This document shows positions 10,504 to 21,790 of a stretch of DNA of 64,000 bases, piece after piece. Origin of the DNA: Ramazzottius varieornatus (lineage: Eukaryota > Tardigrada > Eutardigrada > Parachela > Ramazzottiidae); contig BDGG01000003.1 in assembly GCA_001949185.1 (NCBI GenBank), forward strand, positions 859,502-923,501, written 5' to 3'. The notes below the pieces were generated by a model. It saw only the letters and a program-made list of their open reading frames with translations. It was not told the DNA's origin and searched no databases. Position 1 is the stretch's first letter; each line of letters begins with the position of its first letter. The translations under genes were made by a program, and so were the position numbers.

Positions 10504-13500
10504 TTATCCCGCCCACCATGACTGTAAATCTTCAAGGCTATCACACCCTTCCTCAGGGCTTTCAAGTCTTCCCTGGCCAGAATCTTGCTCCCCAAAGCTG
10601 CCTGGATCGTGCTCCTGCTTCCTCCGAGATCCGTTCCCGCCAAGTCTGCGTCGTGCCCGCTACATGACCACGCCATGACGATGTGCTGTCAGCAATGACG
10701 AGAATCGGCTGACCGCCTTGCGTTTCCTTGTAGTTGGCAGTGATGCTGAGCACAAATGGCATCACTTCAGTCGCTGAGTGAACGGTGTTCTGTCCGAACG
10801 AAAAGGAGAAGATGTCGTCCGAATCGGAGAGCGCTTCTGCCGTCTGCCCGGTCGACGTAATGACGGTGTGGACTGCCACCACTGCGCGAGCTGCAAAAGG
10901 GGAACGTTGACCGAAAGGGTGAGACTGGTTTCAAGATAAATTTCAAGTCTGTAAAACCAACGTACCGGTCATGAAAATGTGCATAATCCAACCGTTGCTC
11001 AGCGCTCTGTTATTCCAATTCAAAACCCGGTCGAAATCAAAGTTGACTAGCTCCGGCCACAGTTCTATATGAAATTCCTGGACTTCATCCACGGACAGCG
11101 TTTCACGCCATCGAATCCACTGCGGCGCCGTCGGTATCCATTGCCGGTAGCGCTCCTGAAAAACTGAAACCATACACCATAGTTACATAGTCGTCCTTAA
11201 TTTGGCCAATCAAATGCTGTTAACTTGTTTAGAAATGGAGGAAAAATAGTCAGTGAGAAACAGTCAAAAATCAAGCGTTCAGAAAATACCGGATGAAAAA
11301 TCGAAGAAAACTAAGTCGTCCTTTTCTTCCTCTTCCAAACTGCAGAGTTTGCAGACCAGGTCGTGCCGGTGAGACAAACTACACACGTCTTGCCTACCGC
11401 TATGTTCTTAGCCCACTTGTTGGCCTGACGTCACAAGAAGACAATTTCGGTCAATGCCAAGTTGCTAAACCTCGACACCGAAACCATAATGAAATGTCAA
11501 CAGCGCGTAAAGAAACGTCACACACCACAAACTAACTTCCGCTATTCCGGCCTTGACGTGGGCTCGATAACGTAACACAATTGCTTGGTCTTCCTTCGAG
11601 AAATTATTCTGCTGGGAAAAGTGCTCCTTCACGAGCTTGGGCGGCGTTCGTAAGATGTAGTCATCCGATAACTCGTGGGCGCAAGCAGGTTTCTTCAAAC
11701 GTTTCGACGACACGACTTTAGCCAAGGTTTCCGGTGTGTAAGCCAGCCGCGTACGACAACCTCATGGTGACGCTCTCCGCTTGACATTTTCGTCTTCCGT
11801 CTCGCAACTGCTCGTTTCCGATCCAGCTTGGTCATCATCATCTTCATCGTCACTTTCATCGTCGATGTCCGCGCCGTTTGGCTCGTAATCCGACCCTTCA
11901 TCATCATCATTTAGGATAAACGGGACGAAAAGCATCACCCAGCTTACTACCAACGTCGCCCTACGTATAGCACTGAACTGAGCTTGCATTCCCGAATAAC
12001 GCACCTTTGCACCGGAAGTGCTTCTTCTGGAAGCTCGCCATCTTGTTCCTCGACTTTCTTCAGTTCCTCCTCACTCTCTGGACTACTACTACAAGGACAA
12101 ACACGCCTGTCATGTCAAAACTTGGGTTGGGAGTAACTAGGGTTCAGTGGCTTGGGAGCGACACGGTGAGGCCCCTACCGCGCACATAATATTCGGTTAG
12201 ATTGCTGTACTTTTTTTTACCAACGACTAAATCGTTCATCCACGAATGACCATGCATTTAGTCGTCTGCGGATGACTATTATTCTGCCGCTTACGAAACA
12301 TGGAACGAAAAGTATATCGGTTCTGTTTTACTTCTCGCAGTGTATTGCACCAGCACTACTAACACTGCTACTGCACTAACCACATACCTATGCAGATCAT
12401 CCACCATAAGTAACTCTACCGACAAATGGTCGCCTTCTTCATCACCGTCTTCTTCGCCGACTTTCCCCACCTCTTCGGTGGGCTCTTCCTCGTCACTACA
12501 AAGACGAACAGTAACGTTGCGTCGGAGCGTGGTTTGGAGATAACTGTGGATTAGTGGTTTGAGAAGCCTTTACGGTACCCAGAAGCGAGATCGATCGGTT
12601 GCGGTGGATCCGGAAGCGCTACGTAAACGTCCGGAAGTACAGCTTCGAGCTTCTCGGCCAATTCCGCGACCACAGCCGTCACATTATCATTTGTGAACTG
12701 TAGCCGACTGCCGCCTGCCCACCATGAAGGTTCAGTTTTCAGACGAGGAGACACAAAGTCCCCAGGTCCGCTGCCACGATATCGATACTCCACGCAAAGA
12801 TCTAACGGAACTTTGGGCTGAACTTCAGACATTGGCTTGATCTGCAAAGTGTTCCAACACGCTACTATACCAGATCATCCAGAAAGTGACACTCGACTTA
12901 CCGTCTCCCACGTTCCTGTTTGCTGTAGGTTGACATGAATGCGCGTCATGGGGAAAGCTTCAACGAACGTCCGAATGAAGAGCTCTGAATGGAAGGTTGC
13001 CTCGTTCTCCAATGATGGCCCGACTGCCAGCAGAAACCGAGTCAGTTTTGATGTTCAAAGGAACAGGTGCGTACCAATGCTTACCGCCGTTCTTCACAAC
13101 TCACGCTGCACTACTAGAATGCATCGAAGGACCTCGTCGTTCCCTGGTTGACTCTGCAATCAATCGGTAGCAACGTATACAAAATTTTGCAAGAACCTCG
13201 ATCCTCACCAGGAAGACAAGACAAAGCCTCCTTAATACATTTTCGTGAATCGCCCTTCCGTACAAACCATCTGACACTGCTCTGGCAGCAGAGAAGGTAT
13301 AGTTCCTGCGAAAAGCAGCATAAAGAAACGCCCGAGTCGGTCGAGAATGACATCAACTCATTGCGACGTACCTTCTTCCAATTTCCGTTTCTTCTCCAGA
13401 GCTCATCTCTATTCTAATCAACTTGGCCATCCTGAAATCCTTCAACGGTGCCAGCGCCGGTTCAGGCACAGCGTTCTGGAGGCTACTCTTCTCCATACCT

Positions 13501-13613
13501 CGGCGAACTTGAGAAACTGCGTCAGGCTGACTACAGACTTGCTTTCCTCCCTCTTCTCGGCCAGTGTCCATCTCGTCATTTCCCATCTGGTTTCTCGATT
13601 CTGGTTCCTGCAT
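10504..13613 (-). CDS. Unrecognised multi-exon gene, acidic centre
   Basis: Exons with matching phases: 13613-13372, 13305-13209, 13153-13105, 13023-12902, 12841-12579, 12495-12388, 12088-12005, then an unresolved acidic exon about 11950-11770, about 11715-11537, 11155-10966, 10890-10700 and probably 10659-10504. The true start may be the ATG at 13430 (MAKLIRIEMSSGEETEIG), since an intron-like stretch precedes it. The N-terminal third is a folded-looking region (VSDGLYGRAIHENVLRRLCL; FIRTFVEAFPMTRIHVNL). Residues after about 180 are Asp/Glu-rich (DEEEPTEEV; DDESDDEDDDD). The C-terminal third is rich in Trp (ERYRQWIPTAPQWIRW). No signal peptide. Apparent membrane stretches near 11480-11530 read as intron. 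I do not recognise the family. The last exon is uncertain: without a 40-nt intron the frame ends at 10562. Confidence 0.6.
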
Positions 13614-13619
13614 CGTGAT

Positions 13620-14455
13620 CGCTTACTCCTACTCCCAGTGATTACGAGACAACAAGAAATCGCGATACCTGTGCGTGGAAGAAGTTCTTGGTCAAGATTC
13701 GGAAAATTGGGAAGAAGAACTCAGCAAACCGACACGACTTGAAAGCACGTGTCGTGCCGTCGTTCTGCAACGACGTTCTACTGTGACGTCATCCGCTCCT
13801 TCGCCAACCTGAAGTTAAGCGTCGTTCGTGATGTTACGATGACTTGCATTTTTGCAACCTACCTCATTTTGCTTGTAGAACTTTTCTTGTGTGACGTGGT
13901 GAAGAAGTGAGGATTATTACTGTTATTAAGGTGAGCTCGTGGTCCGCCTATCCGCCGTCAAAAGCCATCGTCTTCCGTAAGCAACCAGAGCTGGGATCAG
14001 ATTCGGCTCGTGCTCTCGCACAGCGGGGCATGTTCTGGTTGACGATAACCTGCTATGGGACTTGCAACGGGAACTCAGCAGGATTTGTCGACTTCCTGAA
14101 TGTCGATGGCGGCTGGAATGCACCTTACGGCATTCCGCTAGTAAAGTCAGAAGAAACAAGACCAGTAATGGTAAAGACTCAATACCGATGCTCAAGTGGA
14201 AGTAATCTCCTCGCTGATGGGATATTTTCTACGCTTCACGTTAAGTGATTCACGTCGAAAGGGGAACGTCGAAACTGGATCACTGGTCAAACATTGAATG
14301 CCGCTCCGGAAACATCGTAGCAAATGGCAGCCCAGTGCGCCGAAAAGTCGTAAGAATACCGAAGTAGAGAGGCAGCAAGAAAATAAACTGCAACATTGGA
14401 ATTCGTGACGTGATGTCGTGACGTTCTGTGTGGATGTGCTCTTCGTGTTATCCAC
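13620..14455. other. Gap between gene start and transposon; no GUF1 3' exons
   Basis: I read the minus strand here for the expected continuation of GUF1 (G3 motif DTPGH and the following G-domain strands) and did not find it. Short frames on either strand show no family resemblance. Confidence 0.5.
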
Positions 14456-14458
14456 TAA

Positions 14459-15766
14459 CGAGGGGATTGGCACTGTCCTCCCGTTTTGATTCAGAAACTG
14501 AGACGGTAGAAAGGTAGAGGAGAGCTTTCTTCATCGACTGAGACAGGCGGAATCGGCGGAAGAAAATCCTGGAAGACACAGCAGCAAGCGGAAGTGACGT
14601 CAGAATCTGGGCGGTACATGGCTGGTTTATCAGACCGGTTCGATCTGTAACAAAATTTAAGGCAAAAGTATCAAGGAAGATAAGTTTTACAGAAGTGATA
14701 TCTTTCGTAAAGGTGATGGAAGCACAAAGGAGCCTTACACCAACCGCATTTGAGAAGCAGAGCGCGCTTACAATTATCACGATCACAATGGCCAGTAAAT
14801 CCGTCAAAACAGTATTCGGTAGGGTTCACATACGCGAAGGACTTGTCAGTGTGTCCTGATAAGTGCCAAGCTTGAGCATTCAGGTTCTCGAACCTGTGAG
14901 AAGTAAACTGTTGGTAGACAAAGAGTGAAGCTTAAGAATTACGTCTCGGTGGTGGACTTGAACCGGCTGATCGTTCAGAAATATCCAGTTGGAAATCTTT
15001 CGGCAGTATCCCTTGTACATGCGGAAACAGAGAACATCAAGTGGCTGGATTTGACCGGTTACTTTGGGCGGAATTGTCTGCAGCAGCCTCGAGATCATTT
15101 TCGGTATGACCATTCAACAGGTTGGTTTCGGCAATGGACTTTTCCGACTCATCGAATGTCGACAAGTTGTTCGGCACCTCGTATTGCAAGTCCTCCTCGG
15201 TAGCCAAGACTGGACAGCCACCCCGGCTGATACGAGTGTCCCGAAATTCTAAAAGAGCAGAATCAACCCGTATATTCCACAGTGGGAACATCACCAGTAA
15301 TAATTAGTAACTTTGATGAGCGTCTTCAACAACTGATCGGCTGCACTTGGAGTGTCGCTTGACTGGAAGTGCTGTTCTTATTTCATCTCCATAAGCTTGA
15401 GGATGCTCATAGGATTGACGGAATCCATATCGACAGTTGTTCGGGTTATGAAGAAGAAGAAGAAGATGGAAGAATGTCTACGGTATACATCAGCAAGCGC
15501 CCCGTTGGTGTACACCAGCTGATCTTACGCGATACAGTGCAGTTTAGTCAATCAAGACGCCAATCAACCATAAGGTAATTAAGCCTCTTGATTAACGGAT
15601 CAGCCATGTACCGCCCAGAATCTGACGTCACGTCCGCTTGCTGCTGTGCCTTCCAGGATTTTCTTCCGCCGATTCCGCCTGTCTCAGTCGATGGAGAAAA
15701 CTCTCCTCTACCTTTCTACCGTCTCAGTTTCTGAATCAAGACGGGAGGACAGTGCCAATCCCCTCG
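14459..15766 (-). mobile_element. DNA transposon with about 165-bp TIRs, TAA duplications
   Basis: The first about 165 bp (CGAGGGGATTGGCACTGTCC...) recurs as reverse complement at about 15608-15766 with only a few mismatches. TAA flanks both ends (14456-14458 and 15767-15769), giving a 3-bp target duplication and a 1,308-bp element. Inside, the minus strand keeps a decayed DDE transposase of the Jerky/Tigger-like type. A 3-bp duplication is usual for PIF/Harbinger rather than pogo-like elements, so end chemistry and transposase relic disagree; one of the two readings may be wrong. The element lies inside a GUF1 coding exon. Confidence 0.8.
14880..15294 (-). pseudogene. Decayed DDE transposase remnant
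   Basis: The frame at 15113-14880 reads IPPKVTGQIQPLDVLCFRMY and continues with HHRDVILKLHSL, matching the conserved P-P-x-x-T-G-x-x-Q-P-L-D-V ... F-R-x-x-K ... K-L-x-S-L block near the third catalytic acid of DDE_1-type transposases. The upstream part (LLNGHTEND, resembling the S-G-H-T block) continues in another frame, so at least one frameshift separates the pieces. The N-terminal DNA-binding domain is missing. Non-functional on its own. Confidence 0.65.
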
Positions 15767-16566
15767 TAAGTTAAGGAGGTAGGTTTCGTCATACAATATG
15801 TAGAAAAGAGAAGCTGTCTGGGCTTTCACTGTTATTCCTCTCTACGGAAAAAATATTATGAATCTATGGTAAACAGCCTCAGATATTTGTACAAAATAAT
15901 TTTACTTCTCTTTCGACTTCTAGGCGATCCAGAACGTGATGGTCGTGACTTCCAGCTTTGATCGTTCCTGCAAAACAAGAAGCACTATAAAGCTTCCATC
16001 AACTTGCGCACATGACCGGCCACTGCCACTGACCGTGACAGGATACGCAACAAATGATAATAACGAGCTCCAAGCACCCTGATCAACTCACGCAGCCGAG
16101 AAGCTTTCAATATCGGCACAATACGCGACCGGAAGTGGAACGTGATAACCACAAAGGCTTGTCCAACGGACAAAGATTACCTGTCATCTCCAAGACTCGA
16201 TCTGCTAGAGTGCTTTTCCCATGATCAACATGGGCAATGATGGAGAAGTTTCTGATTTTTTCTGGAGGGAAGTTCTGCAGATCGGGAAGTTTAACAGCGT
16301 CCGGATCAGCCCAGGAGACATTGTGACAATGCGCTGCCGAAGAAGAAATGCCTCGTCTGCACCTGCAAACAACCGTCAAGGTCGAGATCGTCAGCTTTCC
16401 TGAACGTGCAGTCCCCTTACCGATAGTTCAAGAAGTGCCAGAGCTGGTTGGTTTCCGATCGAGACACTGGGGATATTTTTCCGCGGGTGCGGCTTCGGAG
16501 AAGTGTTACTGGATGTTTGGTGGGAAGTCGACCGTACAGCACGAAACGAAGGAGTCCCTCCGTCAT
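15767..16566 (-). pseudogene. GUF1: GUF1 (mitochondrial EF4/LepA) 5' fragment, interrupted
   Basis: Four exons in phase: 16566-16421, 16362-16181, 15967-15906, 15841-15767. The start ATG at 16566 opens an Arg-rich, acid-poor leader typical of mitochondrial import (MTEGLLRFVLYGRLPTKH). Then come [20 protein letters not shown] (P-loop), [21 protein letters not shown] and RGITVKAQTASLFY (switch I), and finally YDETYLLNL. In GUF1 the next residues should be the G3 motif I-D-T-P-G-H. Here the sequence enters the transposon at 15766, and no matching sequence follows on its far side. GUF1 is a GTPase on mitochondrial ribosomes, about 650 aa; only about 155 aa remain. It may be a dead fragment, a rearranged allele or an assembly join. 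Confidence 0.8.
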
Positions 16567-16987
16567 ACGACCCGATAGGCTGCTGTCATCGATCCATCGT
16601 TGCACCTCTTTCGCATACAGATCCTGGAAACCACAATAACGATGGATCGAAAAGCGAAAGATAAACTAGACTACTAGAGTGATCCAGTTTTTCCAAGAGT
16701 CGGGACGTTCACTCATTCACGTTCTTTCAACCGGAAATGTCCATGTTCACCACTCATGACTCACGAGCTGCTAAATCTTACACTGCTTCAAGGGGCGCAG
16801 TAGTAGACACTTTGACTGCTTAGTTGATTGACAATCAATACTGGCTGCAGACAAACTGCAACTGCAAGGTTCAAGCAAATTAAGTTTAACAGCTCATGAG
16901 TGCACGTCATGATCTTCCTTCGACTTTCCCAGAGCTTCGAGTCTCCCGACTCCAAGCTCCAAGGTTGTTCCTCTTTATTTACTGCAC

Positions 16988-18952
16988 ATGTCCCAGATGT
17001 TTACTCCACAGCCTTGCAGTCATTGCAGTCATTGCAGTCATTGCAGTTGGCCTGGCATACAACAACAGAGTACTCCTCGGTATGGACCTGCTGAACCCTC
17101 GACATCTTACCTCGCTCCCAGTTCTGCCAAACATCTGCCTCTGGCACCTCCCGTACCTCTGATACACCTACCATCACATCCGAAGAAAACGACAGTCATC
17201 ATCGATGGGAGCAATGTGGCTATGAGGTAATGTGCTGATGGTGTTCATGCCGCGCACCATAAGAGCGGGTTACATGAGTTAGTGAGTGCGCGTCATCCGA
17301 TCGAGACGTTGAAGTGGTCTCTCCTATCTCGCGCGCATTGGCCAAGTGAAACAATGCGTTTTCCCGCCACTTGAACGGGAAGATGAGAGTTGCTTTCATT
17401 TCAGCCACGGACACCACAAAGTCTTCTCATGGAAGGGTATCGATACATGCGTGAAGTTTTTCCAGCAGAACGGTAATCCGACCTACGTAGTGACTCCTCG
17501 ATGGAGGAAGAGCTGTCATACCCCTGCAGCCAAGGAGGAGAACCTGCGCATCATCGCTGCTCTGGAAGAACAAGGAATCATGGCGTGGACTCCATCGCGT
17601 CAGATTGGCTCACGAATGACTGCGAGCTACGACGATCCATTCATCCTGACGTACGCTCAAAAGACAAACGGGGTTATTATTTCCAACGACTACTTTCGAG
17701 ATGTCTTGAAGAAATGTCCGCAGTTTCGAGAAATCATAGAGGAACGAACCTTGATGTTCACGTTCTTCGAGGATGCGTAAGTAAACCAATCAACCAATCA
17801 AGTGGCTGGCTTACGACGCACGTCACTGCTGTACTGTGGAACATGGTACATACTATCTGTGCAGCCTGCAATGACGTCATGCGCCTTTGTTGTCAGTTGG
17901 TTGCGTTTTAGCTGACCATTAATTTGTTTCGGCCTGGTCCGGTATGGTTGATGAGTGCGCTGACCGCGGTGTTATTGTCCGGTTTGCCGTGTTTGCTCCG
18001 TCTACTTAGTTTCATTCTTGTGGCTCTTTACAGGTTCTATCTGCCAGCCGATCAGCAAGGAAAGTATTCAAAAATATCCACAGAAGCATTGTTGAACGGT
18101 ACAAACGACGGTTGGACCGGAGGGATGATACCACAGGCTCCTCTGGGATCCAGGGACCCAACTTGCTCAAAAACCAGTCTACCAGCTTTGGATTCAGTTC
18201 CCAGTACTTCTTCCGACGTACTGGAACCATACAGAAAATCAAGATCACCTCTGAAACTGAAGGAAAAAAGACTCCGCAGAATCTCTAAGAAGAAAGCAAA
18301 GTTAAACCAATGTAAAGCAGGCACTTCGGAAGATACATTGACGAAGTTGAGCGAAAGTGATACAGGCAGAAGCAAGAGGAAAATGAAGAAGAAACCGAAA
18401 GTGGGACCCTCAGCGGAATCCGCGGTCGAACCCGCAGTGGAAGCCGCGCTGGAGCCCGCGGTGGTACAAGACTGGGGATCAAGCGTGGACGGCTGGAAAA
18501 ACCCGTTTTCCGTAAGGCTGGCTTCAAACTTTTCCGTTGTTTCTGGTCAAAAACCCAATAATTATGATGTCGACATTCTTTTCCCACAGGTGATGCCCAT
18601 GTCTGACGCTGCACGGCGTTTCCTCTTAACGACGAAGCCTGAAATAACGACGGCAATCAGTAAGCCTGATGGCTCCATGGACTGGACATGCGTGCTCTGC
18701 CTGAAGAAGTTCCGCGAGGAAACCTTTTTGATGGGACATTTGGACAGCTCCTTGCACATACAACGGCTGAGGGAGACTGTCGCCGCGACGGAAAATTTTT
18801 TTAGAAACATTGTCGGTAGAGTGGTAGCTGCTGGTACCGGGCTGTTTTCTGTCCACGTGAACAGTCCGGAACCGACTAAACTAGCCGAAGAAGACGCAGC
18901 ACGTGTACCCGATGCAGTAGAACCCGGTGAAGAATCTGCCGACTCAGTCTGA
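16988..18952 (+). CDS. Regnase/N4BP1-like NYN-domain ribonuclease
   Basis: Exons 16988-17226, 17405-17776, 18034-18952 join in phase, giving 509 aa. The NYN/PIN-like RNase domain covers about residues 70-220: TTVIIDGSNVAMSHG, YVVTPRWRK, TPSRQIGSRM, YDDPFIL, SNDYFRD, EERTLMFTFFEDAFYLPADQ. The acidic positions expected at the metal site (DGSN, YDD, SND) are all present, so activity is plausible. Family members cut mRNA or viral RNA. No CCCH finger follows the domain, unlike ZC3H12 proteins. Near residue 430 a C-x2-C-x12-H-x5-H finger (CVLCLKKFREE...) of the U1/matrin type occurs, after a Lys-rich linker and an Ala/Glu/Val/Pro tract. The N-terminus has a short CSHCSHCSHC tract encoded by a 9-nt tandem repeat. 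Start is the first in-frame ATG; upstream exons are possible. Confidence 0.8.
17016..17050 (+). repeat. CATTGCAGT tandem repeat in coding exon
   Basis: About four copies of a 9-nt unit (TGCAGTCAT frame) encode the repeated Cys-Ser-His tripeptide near the N-terminus of the NYN RNase. Being a multiple of three, length change keeps the frame. Confidence 0.85.
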
Positions 18953-19433
18953 GCTTCCGTTTTCTGGTCAGCGTTCGGTTCTCGGTTTTCCGCTACAAAA
19001 ATGAGCAAAATATTATTTTACAGTGTTATTATGTAGCTCTCGAGCGCTGCTCGAATTATATTTGTTCTATTCCCAACTCGGCGTGAACTGTGATTCCTCT
19101 GGTCACATTGAGCGCGATCGCAAGATATGCGATGTATATTTTATGGTGTACAGTATACTACGAGTTAATGGCTGAACCAACTAAAAGATATGAAAGCAGT
19201 ATTATGGTAGTGAACTTGGATCTGCGAGTCGAGAAGATAGTCACAATACGGCTTGGATGGCAAGCCGAAAGGTCGCAACCATCTCGCCGTTCCGTGACGT
19301 CATATGAATGGTTCACATACCGAAAGGGGCGACATTCAGTCACATTCTCGTTTGGATTTCCATTGCTTCTTCATCGCTTCTGTTGATTCCTACTCGTTCT
19401 GGATATCTCTTCTGTTTCGAGTTGCGAAGCGGG

Positions 19434-21482
19434 ATGTCGGACTACTGGGTTCTCCCCACTCTTCAGCAGCAAGCCGTGCCTGTTGCAAGTGGATTGACTA
19501 CTTCAACGAAGAAATCTACCGTATCGAAAAGGTACGGATGCTGCATAAAAGAGTGCCTGCTCCAGCTCCCGCCAGAACTCGTCAAGCAAACCAAAGATTA
19601 CTTCGCTCATTTCTCTCCCGGGGATAAAAACATGTTCTTGCTTGGCAAAGTCACCGCGTCGCTGGACTTAGATCATCCGGAAAGCGAGCTAACTGGAAAA
19701 GGTACGAATTATCAGTTTCGTTTATTCGAACTGTGACATAGAAAGGAATATACGGATTAAAACGAACCGCAGGTTGAATTACGAGTGGCCCATGACGTAA
19801 TGCGCGAGTTGATCGATATCAGTTGACTATTTTTCAACCCTATTGCCCCCCATGTTTATCAAAGATTTGCTCGGTCAAGAATTGTACTGCGTGACCGACC
19901 ATGTTATGGCATGCCGTTTTACGTTTCGAAAGCGTGGTATACCTTTATGAGTATTCAGCTCGGCGAATTCATTCTTCTCTTTTCGTCTTTGTGCTCGCAG
20001 CTGGAAGGGGCACACCAACGTACTATCATCTCGACAAGAACATCCGCGTCTGCCGCATTGCTTTCGAATCCATTTTCAGCCTCACACCGAAGCAGATGCG
20101 GACCATACGTCAACACCTGATCGACCAACGAGAGGGTCCAGTTCCAGCCCTGAACGCCGACGGTCTACCCTACCAGAAGCCACTGGGTCCCGCGGCGAAG
20201 CCGATTCCCCAGGGACCTCCACCACCACCTCCCGACACTCATGACGAGACGGTGCATGAAATGATTTTGGTGGATTACAAAATTCTTTCATTGTGCTGCG
20301 AGAAGCACTGTTGGTCGAAGATCCCTTCGGCGCTCATCGCGCTGACCATCGTTCAGATGGGACATCTGACAGAGCACGAAAGGGAAATGTACCTCCTGGG
20401 CAAAATGAGCTGCTCCATGTCACTGGTACCTGCAACCACCGTGAGCGCCGGTACGATTCGTAGAAGAATAACGGAAAACGTCTCAAGAATAACAAGAATA
20501 TTCTCACGCACAAAAAGCTGGAATATAGTTCTTCAGAGTTTCAAAATGTTTCTATTCGAAGGGGGATTACGGGCGCGGTACGTTGTGGATCGGGATACGA
20601 CGGTCTGTACGATATGTTTCCAGTACATGCACAATTTGAACGACGAGCAAATCCGAAAGTTGCGCTTTTCCCTCTTCGAAATCGGCAGTGCGCTGGAACT
20701 TCCGGTGGACGAGAAATCGAAGAAACGTACATCGGTGTCTAACGACAGCGTGACTGAGATCGATCCTGCCGCGGACAGTGAGAGACCAGCGAAAAAGACC
20801 CGGAAACCCAGAGACGACCTGGAATGCTGCAACAAACATTGCCTGAAGAAGATCCCGAGCGATGTCGTGAGGGCGATCAGGACTCAGACGAGGCAGTTAA
20901 GCAGCAAAGACCGGCACATGTTTCTGCTGGGAAAGCTTTCGGGATCGGTCAGCTTGGTTAACGCTGCAAATTGTGAACATACAGCGGAGAAAGCCAAACC
21001 ATGTAAGCAATCAAAATAACTGAGTCAGATCGCTGCCATTGTAGAATGCTGGTAGTGTGCACCACGTGCGAAAACAATCTAGTTCAGTTCATTTGCCCAC
21101 GTTGCATTAATGTTTCTCACGGCGCTTTTCTCTTGTAGTTCTAAAGAAGAAGAAGCTTCAGCTGGCGAGGAAGACAAAATACAAACTGGATAAAGACAAC
21201 TTTGTTTGCCTGAAAGCTTTCCATTCCCTCTATTCCGCTGGCAAGAATCAGCTAGACATGTTGAAGGACCATTTCATGGCGCATGGTATCGAAAGGCTGG
21301 TTCACAGACAAACAGGACTACCTGGTAATGCTAAAGGGAAGAAGCATAAGAGAAAAGATAGCGGAACGGGAGATGGAAACGAGGGAACATTTGTCACCGT
21401 TCTCCCTGCTGACGAAACGGACGATGACTCGAGACACCAATCGTTCACTGAAGCGAACTCTTCTATTCTTCACTGCCTTTAG
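19434..21482 (+). CDS. Three-repeat protein of bipartite C-C-x3-C / VC-x2-F modules
   Basis: Exons 19434-19701, 20001-20450, 20562-21002, 21139-21482; all three introns are phase 1; 500 aa. Each repeat has a first half (YGCCIKECLLQLPPELV ... MFLLGKVTASLDL; LCCEKHCWSKIPSAL ... MYLLGKMSCSMSL; ECCNKHCLKKIPSDV ... MFLLGKLSGSVSL) and a second half (YYHLDKNIRVCRIAF; RYVVDRDTTVCTICF; KYKLDKDNFVCLKAF), followed by a short helix with L-x-x-x-Q. Each intron falls between the halves of one repeat. The same two-part pattern occurs once in many uncharacterised arthropod proteins, from my memory of such families. Linkers are Pro-rich (GPPPPPPD) or basic. There is no signal peptide. Cysteine spacing suggests metal binding, perhaps nucleic-acid-related; function unknown. 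Confidence 0.75.
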
Positions 21483-21790
21483 CTACCTCAAATTCCTTTG
21501 GTTCAAAAGCCGAAGGTTGCAGCAAGATATGTTGATTGCAGTCTTTCAGTGTTTTCACTCATTTCCTTCCGAACACACGGAATTTCTGTACAGTTCGGTC
21601 TCGTGAGTCCACTTGTGAGTCGTGACTGGTTAGTAAGAACAAGATGAAAGTTTGAGGAATAGCTAGCAATAAAGACAATTTCAAAGCTCAAAGCAGTCAG
21701 TTGGACTCAACAAACAACAGGAAGCCTGAGAACGATGATAACAACAAAAGATACGAAAAATGACAGTATGTACTCGTACTGTAGATGAGT

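Noticed and set aside
11465-11536. Apparent transmembrane segment at the end of a minus frame in the unknown 12-exon gene
   Set aside because: It follows a GTTAGT donor at 11536 in phase with the next exon, so the hydrophobic stretch is best read as intron.
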